64,000 bases of DNA from Uliginosibacterium sp. 31-16 (GCF_030730865.1 NZ_JAVALZ010000005.1:62001-126000); one strand, 5' to 3'; shown: positions 17,581-27,040, counted from the stretch's first letter. The notes: generated by a model from the letters alone, not told the origin. Numbers and translations are program-made.

Positions 17581-18657
17581 TCACGATTGAGTGATCGGCA
17601 GGAGAATCGTGAAGCAGGTGCGGCCGGGTTCGCTATCCAGGTCAATGGTGCCCTGGTGCTGCTCAACAAAGCTCTGTGCGATTGACAGCCCCAGCCCCGT
17701 GCCGCCTTCCCGCCCCGAAACCAGAGGATAGAAGATCGTGTCACGGATGTCGGCAGGGATGCCCGGTCCGTTGTCGATTACTTGCAATTCCAGTGCCAGT
17801 TTGTGGCGGCGCTTGGCCAGGGTGACCTGACGGGCAGCTCGCGTGCGCAATACGACGATGCCTTGACCTTGCATGGCCTGCGCCGCATTGCGTGAAATAT
17901 TTAGCACCGCCTGGATCAGCTGTTCTCGGTCAGCAGTCAGGTGCGGCAGGCTGACGTCATAGTCACGGCGCACGGTCACGTCGGGAAACTCTGCCTGGAT
18001 GAGTCGCAACACGCGTTCCAGCACATCGTGAACATTCACGATGGAAGGGTGCATCATGCGATGCGAGTTGAGCAGGCGGTTCATCAGGTCTTGCAGGCGG
18101 TCAACCTCTGCGATGATGACCTGGGTGTATTCCCTCCACTGTGGATCGTCCAGCTCCCGCTCCAGAAGCTGTGCGGAGCCGCGGATACCGCCAAGTGGAT
18201 TCTTGATCTCGTGGGCGAGATTGCGCACCAGTTCGCGGTTGGCTTGCTGTTGTTCGGCCAAGCGCTCTTCGCGGGCCACTTTCAGCTGGGCATCCAGTGG
18301 GCGGAACTCCAGCAGCAGGCGTGCTGGAGGCAGGTCGACCGGGGAGGCGGTGCAGTCCAGATGCAGGGCTGGCAGCTTGGGGCGTTTGATGGTCAGGTTC
18401 TGGCCCGTGTGGCTCCAGTTGTTGGCCAGCGCATTGTCCAGTGCCGCCCACAGGCCGGGCAAATCACCCAGCAGGGCGGAGAGGTGGTGCCCCAGGCATT
18501 GTCGGCTGCTGGTCGAAAAAAGATGCTCTGCCGAAGGGTTGACGTAGCACACCGAGCGGTCGGCGCTGACCATCACGACGGCGGAGGAAAGCAGTTCAAG
18601 CCCCGCAGTGGAGGATGACAGGGTTTTTTCAGGTGAACTCAGGCTGGGGGGGCTCAT
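17581..18657 (-). CDS. ntrB: Nitrogen sensor histidine kinase/phosphatase NtrB (NR-II)
   Basis: The 358-residue cytosolic kinase has an N-terminal PAS domain (about 18-110), an H-box with NLAHEIKNPLGGIRG (His about 149) and a GHKL ATPase domain with DNGPGIP and GREGGTGLGLSIAQ. It controls NtrC phosphorylation in response to PII. There are 48 nt between its stop and ntrC. It has no membrane segments, as expected. Confidence 0.97.
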   Translation of the reverse strand: MSPPSLSSPEKTLSSSTAGLELLSSAVVMVSADRSVCYVNPSAEHLFSTSSRQCLGHHLSALLGDLPGLWAALDNALANNWSHTGQNLTIKRPKLPALHLDCTASPVDLPPARLLLEFRPLDAQLKVAREERLAEQQQANRELVRNLAHEIKNPLGGIRGSAQLLERELDDPQWREYTQVIIAEVDRLQDLMNRLLNSHRMMHPSIVNVHDVLERVLRLIQAEFPDVTVRRDYDVSLPHLTADREQLIQAVLNISRNAAQAMQGQGIVVLRTRAARQVTLAKRRHKLALELQVIDNGPGIPADIRDTIFYPLVSGREGGTGLGLSIAQSFVEQHQGTIDLDSEPGRTCFTILLPITQS

Positions 18658-18699
18658 GAAGAATGTACGTTAGCAAGAAGTACGCCCAGCCATGCCAGG

Positions 18700-19173
18700 C
18701 TATTTGAGCTTGGCTATTTCCTTGTTCAGCGCGTCAATGTTGCGTTCGTGCAACGCAACTTTGTCCTTGTAGGGCTGAACGCGGTCGATGAACTTCTGGT
18801 AATTCTTCTCGTCGCCAAGGCGGGTGGCCTCCTGCTCGGCAAGTTCTTTTTTAGCTGCGGCAAGGGCCTTCGTTTCGGTTGCCAGCTCGGTTTCGAGGAT
18901 CTTGCGCCGATCATTGTCGCGACTTTTTTGCGTGTCGCCATCAACCTTTGGGAAAGAGGCCGGAGTTGGTGTGGCAGAGGCTTTTTTCTGCGGGGCTGCC
19001 GTGCTGACGGGCTGATCCTTGGTCATCAGAGCGCAGTTTTTCTGGCCGGCTTCAGGCTTGCCGTTGGTGTAGGTGGTGTGGCCACTGTCATCCATGCACT
19101 TGTATATATCAGCCTGAGCGGTTGAGGCCAGCAGGCTGGTGGCGATGACGGCAAGGAGGTGAGTCCGGTTCAT
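18700..19173 (-). CDS. Exported DUF4124-domain protein
   Basis: The 157-residue protein starts at ATG 19173 (MNRTHLLAVIATSLLASTAQA), a clear signal peptide. It is followed by a DUF4124 segment (DIYKCMDDSGHTTYTN, about residues 22-50) and a long charged helix rich in Lys, Glu and Ala (about 90-157). The role is unknown. It lies between glnA and ntrB in the same direction, but a strong terminator separates it from glnA. Confidence 0.8.
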   Translation of the reverse strand: MNRTHLLAVIATSLLASTAQADIYKCMDDSGHTTYTNGKPEAGQKNCALMTKDQPVSTAAPQKKASATPTPASFPKVDGDTQKSRDNDRRKILETELATETKALAAAKKELAEQEATRLGDEKNYQKFIDRVQPYKDKVALHERNIDALNKEIAKLK

Positions 19174-19274
19174 GAGCAGATCCTGAAGAACTTTCGGGTA
19201 AGCGCGAAGTGTATGCGCGACAGGCCAAAATACAAGCCAGAGCCTGATCAACGCAGGGCAGGGCAGCCGGGTGT

Positions 19275-19308
19275 ACAAAAAAAGGACGGGCAAGCCCGTC
19301 CTTTTTCA
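19275..19308. terminator. Terminator downstream of glnA
   Basis: AAAAGGACGGG-CAAG-CCCGTCCTTTT (19279-19305) is a perfect stem with T-runs readable on both strands. On the minus strand it ends glnA transcription before the DUF4124 gene. Confidence 0.93.
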
Positions 19309-19341
19309 CGCCGGGGCCGGAGCCCCTGTACGTATCGCCAA

Positions 19342-20760
19342 TTACAGCGAGTAGTACATGTCGAATTCGACCGGGTGCGTGGTCATGCGGGTGCGGTTCA
19401 CTTCGCCCATCTTCAGTTCGATGTAAGCGTCAATGAATTCGTTGCTGAACACACCGCCACGGGTCAGGAACTCGCGATCCTTGTCCAGAGCGGCCAGCGC
19501 TTCTTCCAGCGAAGCACACACGGTCGGGATCAGCGCGTCTTCTTCCGGCGGCAGGTCGTACAGGTTCTTGTCGGCCGGCTCGCCCGGGTGAATCTTGTTC
19601 TGCACACCGTCCAGACCGGCCATCATCAGAGCGGAGAAGCACAGGTACGGGTTGGCCAGCGGATCCGGGAAGCGCGTCTCGATACGGCGAGCCTTGTCAG
19701 ACTGCACGTGCGGGATGCGGATCGAAGCGGAACGGTTGCGAGCCGAGTAGGCCAGCTTGACCGGCGCTTCGTAGTGCGGAACCAGACGCTTGTAGGAGTT
19801 GGTGCCCGGGTTGGTGATGGCGTTCAGTGCCTTGGCGTGCTTGATGATGCCGCCGATGTAGTACAGGGCGAACTCGGACATGCCGGCGTAGCCGTTGCCG
19901 GCGAACAGGTTCTTGCCGTCTTTCCAGATCGACTGGTGCACGTGCATGCCGGAACCGTTGTCGCCAACGATGGGCTTGGGCATGAAGGTGGCGGTCTTGC
20001 CGTACTGGTGAGCAACGTTGTGCACCACGTACTTGAGCAATTGGGTCCAGTCGGCGCGTTGCACCAGGGTGCTGAACTTGGTGCCGATTTCGTTCTGGCC
20101 GGCGGTGGCCACTTCGTGGTGGAACACTTCAACCGGGATGCCCAGTTCTTCGAGGATCAGCACCATCGAGGCGCGGATATCCTGGTGGCTGTCGACCGGG
20201 GGAACCGGGAAGTAGCCGCCCTTGACGGTGGGACGGTGGCCGATGTTGCTGCCGTCCTGACCTTCTGCGGAGGCCCATGCGGCTTCGTCGGAGTTGATCT
20301 TGACGAAGCAGCCGGACATGTCGCTGTGCCAGCTGATGCCGTCAAAAATGAAGAATTCGGGTTCCGGGCCGAAGAAGGCAGTGTCGCCCAGGCCGGAGGA
20401 CTTCAGATAGGCTTCAGCGCGCTTGGCGATGGAGCGCGGGTCGCGGTCGTAGCCTTTGCCATCGGACGGCTCGATGACGTCACAGGTCATGATGACCGTG
20501 GTTTCGTCAAAGAAGGGGTCGATGTTGGCGGTGGAGGCGTCCGGCGACAACAGCATGTCGGAGGCTTGAATGCCTTTCCAGCCTGCGATGGAGGAGCCGT
20601 CGAAGGCGTGGCCGTGGTCGAACCACTCTTCGTCCACAACGTGGGACGGCACGGTCACGTGCTGTTCTTTGCCGCGGGTGTCGGTGAAGCGCAGATCAAC
20701 GAACTTGGCTTCGCTTTCCTTGATCAGCTTGATAACGTCCAGAGGGGTCTTCGTGCTCAC
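19342..20760 (-). CDS. glnA: Glutamine synthetase, type I
   Basis: The 472-residue subunit of the dodecamer makes glutamine from glutamate, ammonia and ATP. It has [10 protein letters not shown] (ATP-binding signature), the metal ligands in [10 protein letters not shown], and the adenylylation site Tyr in NLYDLPPEE (about 401), so GlnE control is expected. The start is at 20760. Upstream are a sigma-54 -24/-12 promoter and paired NtrC-like sites, and ntrBC lies downstream, so this is a nitrogen-stress controlled gene. Confidence 0.98.
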   Translation of the reverse strand: MSTKTPLDVIKLIKESEAKFVDLRFTDTRGKEQHVTVPSHVVDEEWFDHGHAFDGSSIAGWKGIQASDMLLSPDASTANIDPFFDETTVIMTCDVIEPSDGKGYDRDPRSIAKRAEAYLKSSGLGDTAFFGPEPEFFIFDGISWHSDMSGCFVKINSDEAAWASAEGQDGSNIGHRPTVKGGYFPVPPVDSHQDIRASMVLILEELGIPVEVFHHEVATAGQNEIGTKFSTLVQRADWTQLLKYVVHNVAHQYGKTATFMPKPIVGDNGSGMHVHQSIWKDGKNLFAGNGYAGMSEFALYYIGGIIKHAKALNAITNPGTNSYKRLVPHYEAPVKLAYSARNRSASIRIPHVQSDKARRIETRFPDPLANPYLCFSALMMAGLDGVQNKIHPGEPADKNLYDLPPEEDALIPTVCASLEEALAALDKDREFLTRGGVFSNEFIDAYIELKMGEVNRTRMTTHPVEFDMYYSL

Positions 20761-20866
20761 TTCAGCTCCTAACTAATGAAGAATTGATCGGTTGCGGTAC
20801 CTGTCCGCCATCAGCTGCCAGTACAAAGGGCGTACTCTCAGGCCGTGCGTTACTCTTCGAGATAAA

Positions 20867-20881
20867 GCATGGACTATGCCA
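20867..20881 (-). promoter_or_regulatory. Sigma-54 (-24/-12) promoter of glnA
   Basis: Read on the minus strand the sequence is TGGCATAGTCCATGC. It matches TGGCAC-N5-TTGC at 8 of 10 consensus positions and keeps the invariant GG-N10-GC. Transcription would start near 20855, giving a leader of about 95 nt before glnA. Confidence 0.72.
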
Positions 20882-20988
20882 GTCGTGGCCGCAGAATGCC
20901 CGTATCCCGATACAGACCGGCACATTGCCGGCTCACAGGAAGTCGCGATTGTGCCACAAGGCCATTGCTGCGCGTGGCTTTGCGTAAA

Positions 20989-21036
20989 CGCCCTGAATTG
21001 GTGCGTATTGCGGAAATTCTGCACCAATTCAGGGCG
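20989..21036 (-). promoter_or_regulatory. Paired NtrC-like enhancer sites upstream of glnA
   Basis: A perfect 16-bp inverted repeat, CGCCCTGAATTGGTGC (20989-21004) and GCACCAATTCAGGGCG (21021-21036), has a 16-nt spacer. Each arm resembles the NtrC consensus GCACC-N5-GGTGC: GCCCTGAATTGGTGC and its mirror. Their centres are 31 bp apart, and lie about 140 and 170 bp upstream of the predicted sigma-54 start. Confidence 0.7.
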
Positions 21037-21102
21037 TTGAGGAAAATGACTTGCGCGTCGCATACTTGTCATCTGTCTGACTTGCTACGGATAAAAATAA
21101 TC

Positions 21103-21555
21103 ATGGGAACCCTGACCGATATCCTGCGCCTTGCCAAGGAGCGCGCCGAAAAAATGGGCCTGCCTTACGAAGGGGCTCTGACCCCGCAGGAGGCGCATAC
21201 CGTTTTGCAGCTTGCACCGGGCTCGCGCATTGTTGATGTGCGCACGCGCGCTGAACTGGACTGGGTGGGGCGTATTCCTGGGGCCATTGAAATCGAATGG
21301 AACAGCTACCCCGGCGGCGTGCCGAACCCGCATTTCGTCACGCATCTGAAAAAGCAGGCAGATCCCGAGTCGCTGCTGTTGTTCATCTGTCGCAGCGGCG
21401 CGCGCTCGCACAATGCGGCGATCGCCGCGACCGAAGCCGGCATGCCCGATTGCTACAATGTTCTTGAAGGTTTTGAGGGTGACAAGGACGCCAATGGTCA
21501 GCGTGGCAGGGTTGGTGGCTGGCGCCATGCCGGCCTGCCATGGCAACAAAGCTAG
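21103..21555 (+). CDS. Rhodanese-like domain protein
   Basis: The 150-residue single-domain protein has a rhodanese fold (about 25-145) with active-site loop ICRSGARSHN (Cys about 95). The CH2 region reads RIVDVRTRAELDWVGRIPGA. The C-terminus with NVLEGFEGD and GWRHAGLPW is typical of a betaproteobacterial rhodanese family. It probably transfers sulfur or acts on thiols in the cytoplasm. It is divergent from glnA and reads toward nadA. Confidence 0.88.
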   Translation: MGTLTDILRLAKERAEKMGLPYEGALTPQEAHTVLQLAPGSRIVDVRTRAELDWVGRIPGAIEIEWNSYPGGVPNPHFVTHLKKQADPESLLLFICRSGARSHNAAIAATEAGMPDCYNVLEGFEGDKDANGQRGRVGGWRHAGLPWQQS

Positions 21556-21634
21556 CGTGGTTCAAGGAGACGGGCGGGAGGAGTAGAATCTGCGGCTTTC
21601 CGGGGCCTGGCCCCTTACCGACTTCCGTCCCCGC

Positions 21635-22735
21635 ATGCAGACCTCCATCATCTCCTTCGACCATTTCAATACCCTTCAGGACGCCGAGGCGCACGAACGC
21701 ATCCGCGCCGCCAAGGAGAAACTTGGCAAGCGCGTTGTCCTGCTGGTGCATCACTACCAGCGTGCCGACGTCTATCAGCATCACGACCTGACCGGCGATT
21801 CGTTGAAACTTTCGCGTCTGGCGGGCGAGACCGATGCCGAGTTCATCGTGTTCTGCGGCGTGCATTTCATGGCCGAGGTGGCTGACATCCTTTCGAAGCC
21901 GAACCAGATCGCGATACTGCCGGACCTGGCTGCGGGCTGTTCGATGGCGGACATGGCCAATCTGTCGAAGGTCGAGCGCTGCTGGCGTGATCTGCGCGAA
22001 GTGCTGGGCACGCCCGACGAGCAGGTGACGCCGGTTACCTATATCAACTCGGCCGCAGATCTGAAAGCCTTCTGTGGCGAGCACGGCGGCATCGTGTGCA
22101 CCTCCAGCAACGCGCCGAAGATCCTCGAGTGGAGCTTTGCCCAGCGCGAGAAGATCCTGTTCTTCCCGGACCAGCACTTGGGGCGCTGGAGTGGTTACAA
22201 GATGGGCATCCCGCTCGAAGACATGGCCGTGTGGGATCCGGACCAGCCTTATGGCGGCCTGACGCCGGAGCAGATCAAGAAGGCCAAAATGCTGTTGTGG
22301 AAGGGCCACTGCGCGGTGCACCAGATGTTCCAGCCCTCGCACATCGCCAATTGGCGCAAGGCCAATCCGGATGGTTTTGTCATCTCGCACCCGGAGTCGG
22401 CCTTCGAGGTCTGCCAGCACTCCGATTACGTGGGCTCCACCGAATACATCATCAAGGTGGTGAAGGACGCGGCACCCGGTACGAAATGGCTGGTTGGCAC
22501 CGAGCTGAATCTGGTCAATCGTCTCGCCGAAGAAGTGAAGCACGAGGGCAAGCTGGTGCAGTTCATGAGTCCGATGGTGTGCATGTGCTCGACCATGCAG
22601 CGCATCGATCCGCAACATCTGGCGTGGACGCTGGAGAATCTCGCCGAAGGTCGTGTGGTCAATCAGATCAGCGTGCCTGCCCACGAGGCCGAGTTGGCGA
22701 AACTTTCGCTGGAGCGCATGCTGGCCGTGTCATGA
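21635..22735 (+). CDS. nadA: Quinolinate synthase
   Basis: The 366-residue [4Fe-4S] enzyme condenses iminoaspartate with dihydroxyacetone phosphate to form quinolinate for NAD. Conserved cysteines lie in FCGVHFMAEVA, VCTSSNA and MVCMCSTMQ. VVLLVHHYQ and HPESAFEVC are further family markers. The start at 21635 follows a short GC-rich leader. It belongs to the longer NadA type, about 365 residues. Confidence 0.97.
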   Translation: MQTSIISFDHFNTLQDAEAHERIRAAKEKLGKRVVLLVHHYQRADVYQHHDLTGDSLKLSRLAGETDAEFIVFCGVHFMAEVADILSKPNQIAILPDLAAGCSMADMANLSKVERCWRDLREVLGTPDEQVTPVTYINSAADLKAFCGEHGGIVCTSSNAPKILEWSFAQREKILFFPDQHLGRWSGYKMGIPLEDMAVWDPDQPYGGLTPEQIKKAKMLLWKGHCAVHQMFQPSHIANWRKANPDGFVISHPESAFEVCQHSDYVGSTEYIIKVVKDAAPGTKWLVGTELNLVNRLAEEVKHEGKLVQFMSPMVCMCSTMQRIDPQHLAWTLENLAEGRVVNQISVPAHEAELAKLSLERMLAVS

Positions 22736-22760
22736 ACCCGATGGTTCGCATGTAAGGTCT

Positions 22761-23507
22761 ATGCCAACAACCCTGCGGATCTGCAGTTACAACATACACA
22801 AGGGCTTTTCGCATCTGAATCGCCACATGGCGATTCACCAGATGCGTGAATGTCTGCGTGGGCTCGACCCCGACATCTGTCTGCTGCAGGAAGTGCAGGG
22901 GCTGCACCACAAGCATGAGCGACGGCATCATGACTGGCCGGACCAGCCGCAGCACCAGTTCCTTGCCGGGACCGACTGGCATTCCGCATACGGCGCGAAC
23001 GCCGCCTACGAGCACGGACACCATGGCAACGCGGTGCTTTCGCGCTTTCCGATCCAGCGGACGCGTAATCGTGATGTCAGTCTCTCCCGGCTCGAAAAGC
23101 GGGGGATCCTGCATTGCGAGGTGCGCTTGCCCGACGGTGAGGAGCTGCACTGTCTGTGCGTGCACCTGTCGCTGACCGAGCGCCAGCGTCAGCGCCAGCT
23201 CGAGTTGCTTTCGGAGTATGTGGAGCACCATGTGCCACGCCGGGCACCTTTGATCATTGCCGGGGATTTCAATGACTGGCGGGTGCGTGCCAACGACTGG
23301 TTGCCGCTCCGCCTGGGGCTGACGGAAGCGTTTACCGAATTGACCGGTGCGCCTGCCCGGTCCTATCCGAGCTCCTTGCCGGTCTTGCGGCTGGACCGGA
23401 TCTATCTGCGCGGCATGGTGGCCAGAATGGTTGCCGTGCATTGGGGCAAGCCGTGGTCGGGCGTGTCGGATCATGCCTTGTTGTCCGTACAGGTTAGCCT
23501 GCCATGA
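22761..23507 (+). CDS. Endonuclease/exonuclease/phosphatase-family protein (YbhP-like)
   Basis: The 248-residue protein belongs to the EEP fold: YNIHKG near the start, the metal ligand Glu in DICLLQEVQ (about 44), GDFNDW (about 170) and SDHALL near the end. ATG 22761 follows AAGG. It overlaps clsB by 4 nt. In E. coli the matching pair is ybhP-clsB, so a phospholipid-linked role is likely, but the substrate is not known. Confidence 0.87.
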   Translation: MPTTLRICSYNIHKGFSHLNRHMAIHQMRECLRGLDPDICLLQEVQGLHHKHERRHHDWPDQPQHQFLAGTDWHSAYGANAAYEHGHHGNAVLSRFPIQRTRNRDVSLSRLEKRGILHCEVRLPDGEELHCLCVHLSLTERQRQRQLELLSEYVEHHVPRRAPLIIAGDFNDWRVRANDWLPLRLGLTEAFTELTGAPARSYPSSLPVLRLDRIYLRGMVARMVAVHWGKPWSGVSDHALLSVQVSLP

Positions 23508-24670
23508 GCGACGGTTCCCTTTCCGGCAATCGCCTCAAGCTGCTCGAATCCGGGGCCGAGTATTTCCCCGCCTTGCTTGAGGCGATCCATTCCGCACAAC
23601 GTGAAATCCTGCTCGAAACCTATATCTTCGCGCGCGATGAAACGGGGCTCTCGGTGGCTGCTGCGCTGTGTGCCGCGGCCCTGCGTGGAGTCGTGGTCCG
23701 GCTCATGGTCGATGGCTTCGGTGCGCGGAATTTTGCCGATGAATTCATGGCGGACATGGCCGCCGATGGCGTGGAGGTTTTCATCTACCGGCGCGAAATT
23801 CGTCCTCTCTCTCTGGGCCGACATCGCCTGCGCCGCCTGCATCGCAAGCTGGTGGTCGTAGATGGGCAGATCGCCTTTGTGGGCGGCATCAATATCATTG
23901 ACGACATGGATACGCCGGGCCAGATCCCGCCGCGTTTCGATTTTGCGGTGCGCATCGAAGGGCCGCTCGTGGTGCGCATCCACAGTGCGATGGTGCGTCT
24001 GTGGCGGATGATGAGCTGGGCCAGTTTCAAGCGCCGCCAGCTGCCCCTGCGCTGGGTGACGCCGGTGCGCAAGCGGGTTGGCCGGATGCGCGCGGATTTT
24101 CTGGTGCGCGACAATCTGGGCCACCGGCGTGACATTGAGGTCGCCTATCTGCAGGCCCTGCAAGGTGCGCAGCGTGAAGTGCTGATCGCCAATGCCTACT
24201 TTTTCCCCGGCCGGGCTTTCCGTCACGCGCTGGTTGAAGCGGCCGGGCGGGGCGTAAAGGTTACCCTTCTGCTGCAGGGGCGGGTCGAATACTGGCTGCT
24301 GTTTCACGCCTGTCGTGTGTTGTATCCGCACCTGCTGAACGCCGGGGTGCGCATCGTCGAATACCGCAAGAGCTTCCTGCACGCCAAGGTGGCCGTGGTG
24401 GACGATGACTGGGCTACCGTGGGCTCCAGCAATATCGACCCTTTCAGTCTGCTGCTGGCGCGCGAGGCGAATATTGTGGTGCGCGACAAGGTGTTTGCGG
24501 CAAGGCTGCGCCGATGTCTGGAGCGCGCCATCGTCGATGGCGGCGTAGATCTCACGCCCGAGCGCTGGCAGCGCCAGGGGCTGTGGCTGCGTTGCCTCAG
24601 CTGGTTTGCCTACGGCACCGTGCGTGCGGCGATGGGCCTGGCCGGGTATGGCGGACGGCAATCCGTATAG
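23504..24670 (+). CDS. clsB: Cardiolipin synthase B
   Basis: The 388-residue member of the phospholipase D family has two HKD motifs: HRKLVVVDG (about residue 113) and HAKVAVVDDDW with GSSNIDPFS (about 290-312). It has no N-terminal membrane segments, as in ClsB rather than ClsA. It joins two phosphatidylglycerol molecules, or PG with another alcohol, at the inner membrane. It is coupled by an ATGA overlap to the upstream EEP gene. Confidence 0.93.
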   Translation: MSDGSLSGNRLKLLESGAEYFPALLEAIHSAQREILLETYIFARDETGLSVAAALCAAALRGVVVRLMVDGFGARNFADEFMADMAADGVEVFIYRREIRPLSLGRHRLRRLHRKLVVVDGQIAFVGGINIIDDMDTPGQIPPRFDFAVRIEGPLVVRIHSAMVRLWRMMSWASFKRRQLPLRWVTPVRKRVGRMRADFLVRDNLGHRRDIEVAYLQALQGAQREVLIANAYFFPGRAFRHALVEAAGRGVKVTLLLQGRVEYWLLFHACRVLYPHLLNAGVRIVEYRKSFLHAKVAVVDDDWATVGSSNIDPFSLLLAREANIVVRDKVFAARLRRCLERAIVDGGVDLTPERWQRQGLWLRCLSWFAYGTVRAAMGLAGYGGRQSV

Positions 24671-24765
24671 CTGAAGAGCCGCATGCAGCGGGCTTCTTCA
24701 GGTAGTGCTGCCGGAGATGTCCGTCAGCCGCCGCTGTGCAGCCTGCCTGCTGCGTGAGGCAGGCT
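24671..24765. repeat. Compound intergenic hairpin repeat between clsB and gluQ
   Basis: The first hairpin is CTGAAGAGCC (24671-24680) with GGCTTCTTCAG (24691-24701, one bulge). It is followed by a block, 24698-24727, that recurs almost unchanged at 44281-44311 (shared core GCCGGAGA-GTCCGTCAG). A second hairpin is AGCCTGCCT (24740-24748) with AGGCAGGCT (24757-24765). It separates two convergent genes. Confidence 0.7.
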
Positions 24766-24777
24766 GGACGCGGCTTT

Positions 24778-25680
24778 TCAGGCAATCGTCTGCTGTCGAA
24801 CGCGCGGCACGCTCGCCAGCGACCAGTGCTCCCGCGCCCAGTACCAGACTTCAGCCAGACTGGCACCGCACAGATCGGTGGGCGGATTCTGGCCCAGAAA
24901 GCGCAATGCACGCAGCAGATCGCCCACCGGGTTGCGGGCATCGAGCGGCGTGGCCAGCGTCTGTTTGGAGAGTTTTTCGCCCGCCGCATTGCTGGCTACC
25001 GGCAGGTGAGCGTAGGCCGGCAGCGGCGCTCCGAGCAGACCTTGCAGATAGATCTGGCGTCCGGTGGAATCCAGCAGATCGGCGCCGCGCACGATGTGGG
25101 TCACACCCTGCCAGGCGTCGTCGACCACGACCGCCAGCTGGTAGGCAAACTGGCCGTCGGCGCGCAGCAGCACGAAATCCCCTACGGCCGCGCAAACATC
25201 TTCCTGCTGCGGCCCCTGAATTGCGTCGTGCCAGCGCAGGGTGCCGGTGTCGGTCCTGACGCGCCAGGCGCGGGCGCTGCGGCCAGCGGGCAAGCCATCG
25301 CGACAAGTGCCCGGATAACGGTGGGCGCCATCCGGTGCGATCAGTGCAGAGTCGGCGATCTCGCGCCGGGTGCAGCCGCACGGGTAGGCCAGCTTCTGCG
25401 CGAGCAGGGTGTCGAGCGCGTCGCGATAGGCCTCCAGGCGCAGGCTCTGCCACAGCACCGGGCCATCCCATTCAAAGCCGCAGGCATCCAGCTGATGCAG
25501 GATGGTGTCGGCCGCGCCGGGGATGGTCCGCGGTGCATCCACGTCCTCCATGCGGACCAGCCACTGGCCGTGGTGAGCGCGCGCTTCCAGGCAGGAGGCG
25601 AGGGCGGCAATCAGTGAGCCGATGTGCAGCGGGCCGGTGGGAGAAGGGGCGAAGCGGCCGATGTACGCATGGTTGTGCAT
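24778..25680 (-). CDS. gluQ: Glutamyl-Q tRNA(Asp) synthetase
   Basis: The 300-residue paralogue of GluRS attaches glutamate to queuosine in tRNA(Asp). It has the catalytic HIGS motif in [16 protein letters not shown], zinc-type cysteines in [10 protein letters not shown] and YPGTCRD, and the KMSKS-like EKLSKQ. There is no anticodon-binding domain, and length is normal for this family rather than for full GluRS. Confidence 0.94.
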   Translation of the reverse strand: MHNHAYIGRFAPSPTGPLHIGSLIAALASCLEARAHHGQWLVRMEDVDAPRTIPGAADTILHQLDACGFEWDGPVLWQSLRLEAYRDALDTLLAQKLAYPCGCTRREIADSALIAPDGAHRYPGTCRDGLPAGRSARAWRVRTDTGTLRWHDAIQGPQQEDVCAAVGDFVLLRADGQFAYQLAVVVDDAWQGVTHIVRGADLLDSTGRQIYLQGLLGAPLPAYAHLPVASNAAGEKLSKQTLATPLDARNPVGDLLRALRFLGQNPPTDLCGASLAEVWYWAREHWSLASVPRVRQQTIA

Positions 25681-25690
25681 GCGCGCAAGA

Positions 25691-26284
25691 TTAGCAGGCG
25701 CTGTGGTGATCCGGTGTCGTTCCCAGCAGCAGATTGCCGATGACTTCCATCAGCAGCGTATAGGTCTGCGCGGTTTTCTGCATGTAGCCATCGACCGGGT
25801 AGCGCTCGCGCACGGTCGCGTCGTTTTCAAAACCCGGCTGGCCCGAGCGGATCAGGATCTTCAGGTCATTGCGTCCCATCGGGCCACGCAACTGGGTCAC
25901 CAGCTTGAGCCCGGCGTCACGGGTTTCCATCACCACATCCAGCAGCACCAGATCGATCTGTGGTTCAGCGTTGATGATCTCGCGCGCTTCGGCGGCGGAA
26001 TGTGCATGCAGGAAACGGAATGGCCGTTCGGCGACGCGGCCGCGGCGCAGGGTCAGGGTTGTGGCTTCGTGCACCTGCTGCTCGTCATCAACGATGAGCA
26101 GCACCCAAGGCGTCTGGCTGTGCAGGGACGAACGTCCGGCGTCTTCGCTTTCTTCCTGGAACGTGAACAACTCGTCGTTTCCCTCTGCCGCCGGCTCGGC
26201 GGTGTCGCCCGCCAGATTCCAGCCTTGCAGTGGAAAGGCAAGATGCGTTTTGGCAAGGAATGCAGGGGTGACACGGGCAGACAT
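25691..26284 (-). CDS. Stand-alone receiver-domain protein (DUF3369-type receiver)
   Basis: The 197-residue protein has about 60 variable N-terminal residues and then one receiver domain: acidic pocket [13 protein letters not shown] (about 62-74), phospho-acceptor in [14 protein letters not shown], and the Lys in MQKTAQTY. The segment [22 protein letters not shown] matches the receivers that are normally fused to DUF3369 and HD-GYP domains (family knowledge), but no output domain is present here. No kinase gene is adjacent. The partner and function are unknown. Confidence 0.82.
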   Translation of the reverse strand: MSARVTPAFLAKTHLAFPLQGWNLAGDTAEPAAEGNDELFTFQEESEDAGRSSLHSQTPWVLLIVDDEQQVHEATTLTLRRGRVAERPFRFLHAHSAAEAREIINAEPQIDLVLLDVVMETRDAGLKLVTQLRGPMGRNDLKILIRSGQPGFENDATVRERYPVDGYMQKTAQTYTLLMEVIGNLLLGTTPDHHSAC

Positions 26285-26624
26285 CAGAACTCCTGAACAA
26301 GTGGCGCCGGGATGTAGTTCCAGCGCAGCATACCTATAACTTTAGTTAAAGGCACGTCCATCGGGCCGCGATGCCCGGAAGCTTGTGCTTGATCAGAGTA
26401 TGGTTCGCGATCCGGACAAAGTCAGTGCTGTGTCACGCTCTGACACAAGCGCGAGCTGCGCCCCTCAACGGCAGCGCCTTCCTCTGCGAACGGAACGGGG
26501 CCTGCCCGGTCAGGCGCTTCTGGCGGACTTCTTCAGGATGGTGTGCTGCATAGCCAGCAATCTTGCGGATCTGCAGGGATATGCCCTGAAGAAGTCCGCC
26601 GGGTGCGGCTTTGCGGGCGTGCGA
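26285..26624. other. Intergenic region without a supported gene
   Basis: The 340 bases between the receiver gene and arfB hold a small palindrome CTTTAGTTAAAG (26340-26351) near the receiver-gene promoter region and a large inverted repeat at 26522-26600 that is listed separately. Short open frames here have no ribosome binding sites or known motifs. Confidence 0.6.
26522..26600. repeat. 16-bp perfect inverted repeat downstream of arfB
   Basis: GGCGGACTTCTTCAGG (26522-26537) is matched exactly by CCTGAAGAAGTCCGCC (26585-26600) around a 47-nt loop. The inner stem carries the CTGAAGA/TCTTCAG core of the other intergenic hairpins. It begins 25 nt past the arfB stop codon on the minus strand and has no T-run. 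Confidence 0.75.
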
Positions 26625-27040
26625 TTATTCGGTGCTGATCCTGCCGCGCAGGGCTTTGACCTGCCCGCGCTGCGCCTTGCCTTCCAGACGCTTGCGCTGC
26701 GAGCTGCGCGTAGGTTTGGTGGGGGTGCGGTGGCGCGGCGCCCGGGCGGTGCTGGCGACCAGCTCATGCAGGCGACGCAGCGCGTCGAGGCGGTTGAGTT
26801 CCTGACTGCGTTGCGTTTGCGCCTTGATGATCAGCACGCCCTCGCGGCTAATGCGCTGATCGTTCAACGCCAGCAGGCGGGCCTTGTGCGCGTCGGACAG
26901 CGAGGAGGCCGGGATGTCGAAGCGCAGGTGAATCGCGCTGGAGACTTTATTGACGTTCTGCCCGCCCGCGCCCTGTGAGCGCGTGGCGGTGATTTCGATC
27001 TCATGCGCCGGAATGTCGAATTCCGGCGAGTCTGCGGGCA

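Noticed and set aside
19159-20772. 537-codon plus-strand frame opposite glnA
   Set aside because: It is a GC-skew shadow of glnA with no motifs; glnA on the minus strand is certain.
20941-20960. GTGCCA near 20951 as an alternative sigma-54 -24 element
   Set aside because: The spacing to a GC dinucleotide is wrong; the element at 20867-20881 keeps GG-N10-GC.
22096-22755. 219-codon plus-strand frame inside nadA
   Set aside because: Out-of-frame overlap with nadA, which has all conserved cysteines; no ribosome binding site.
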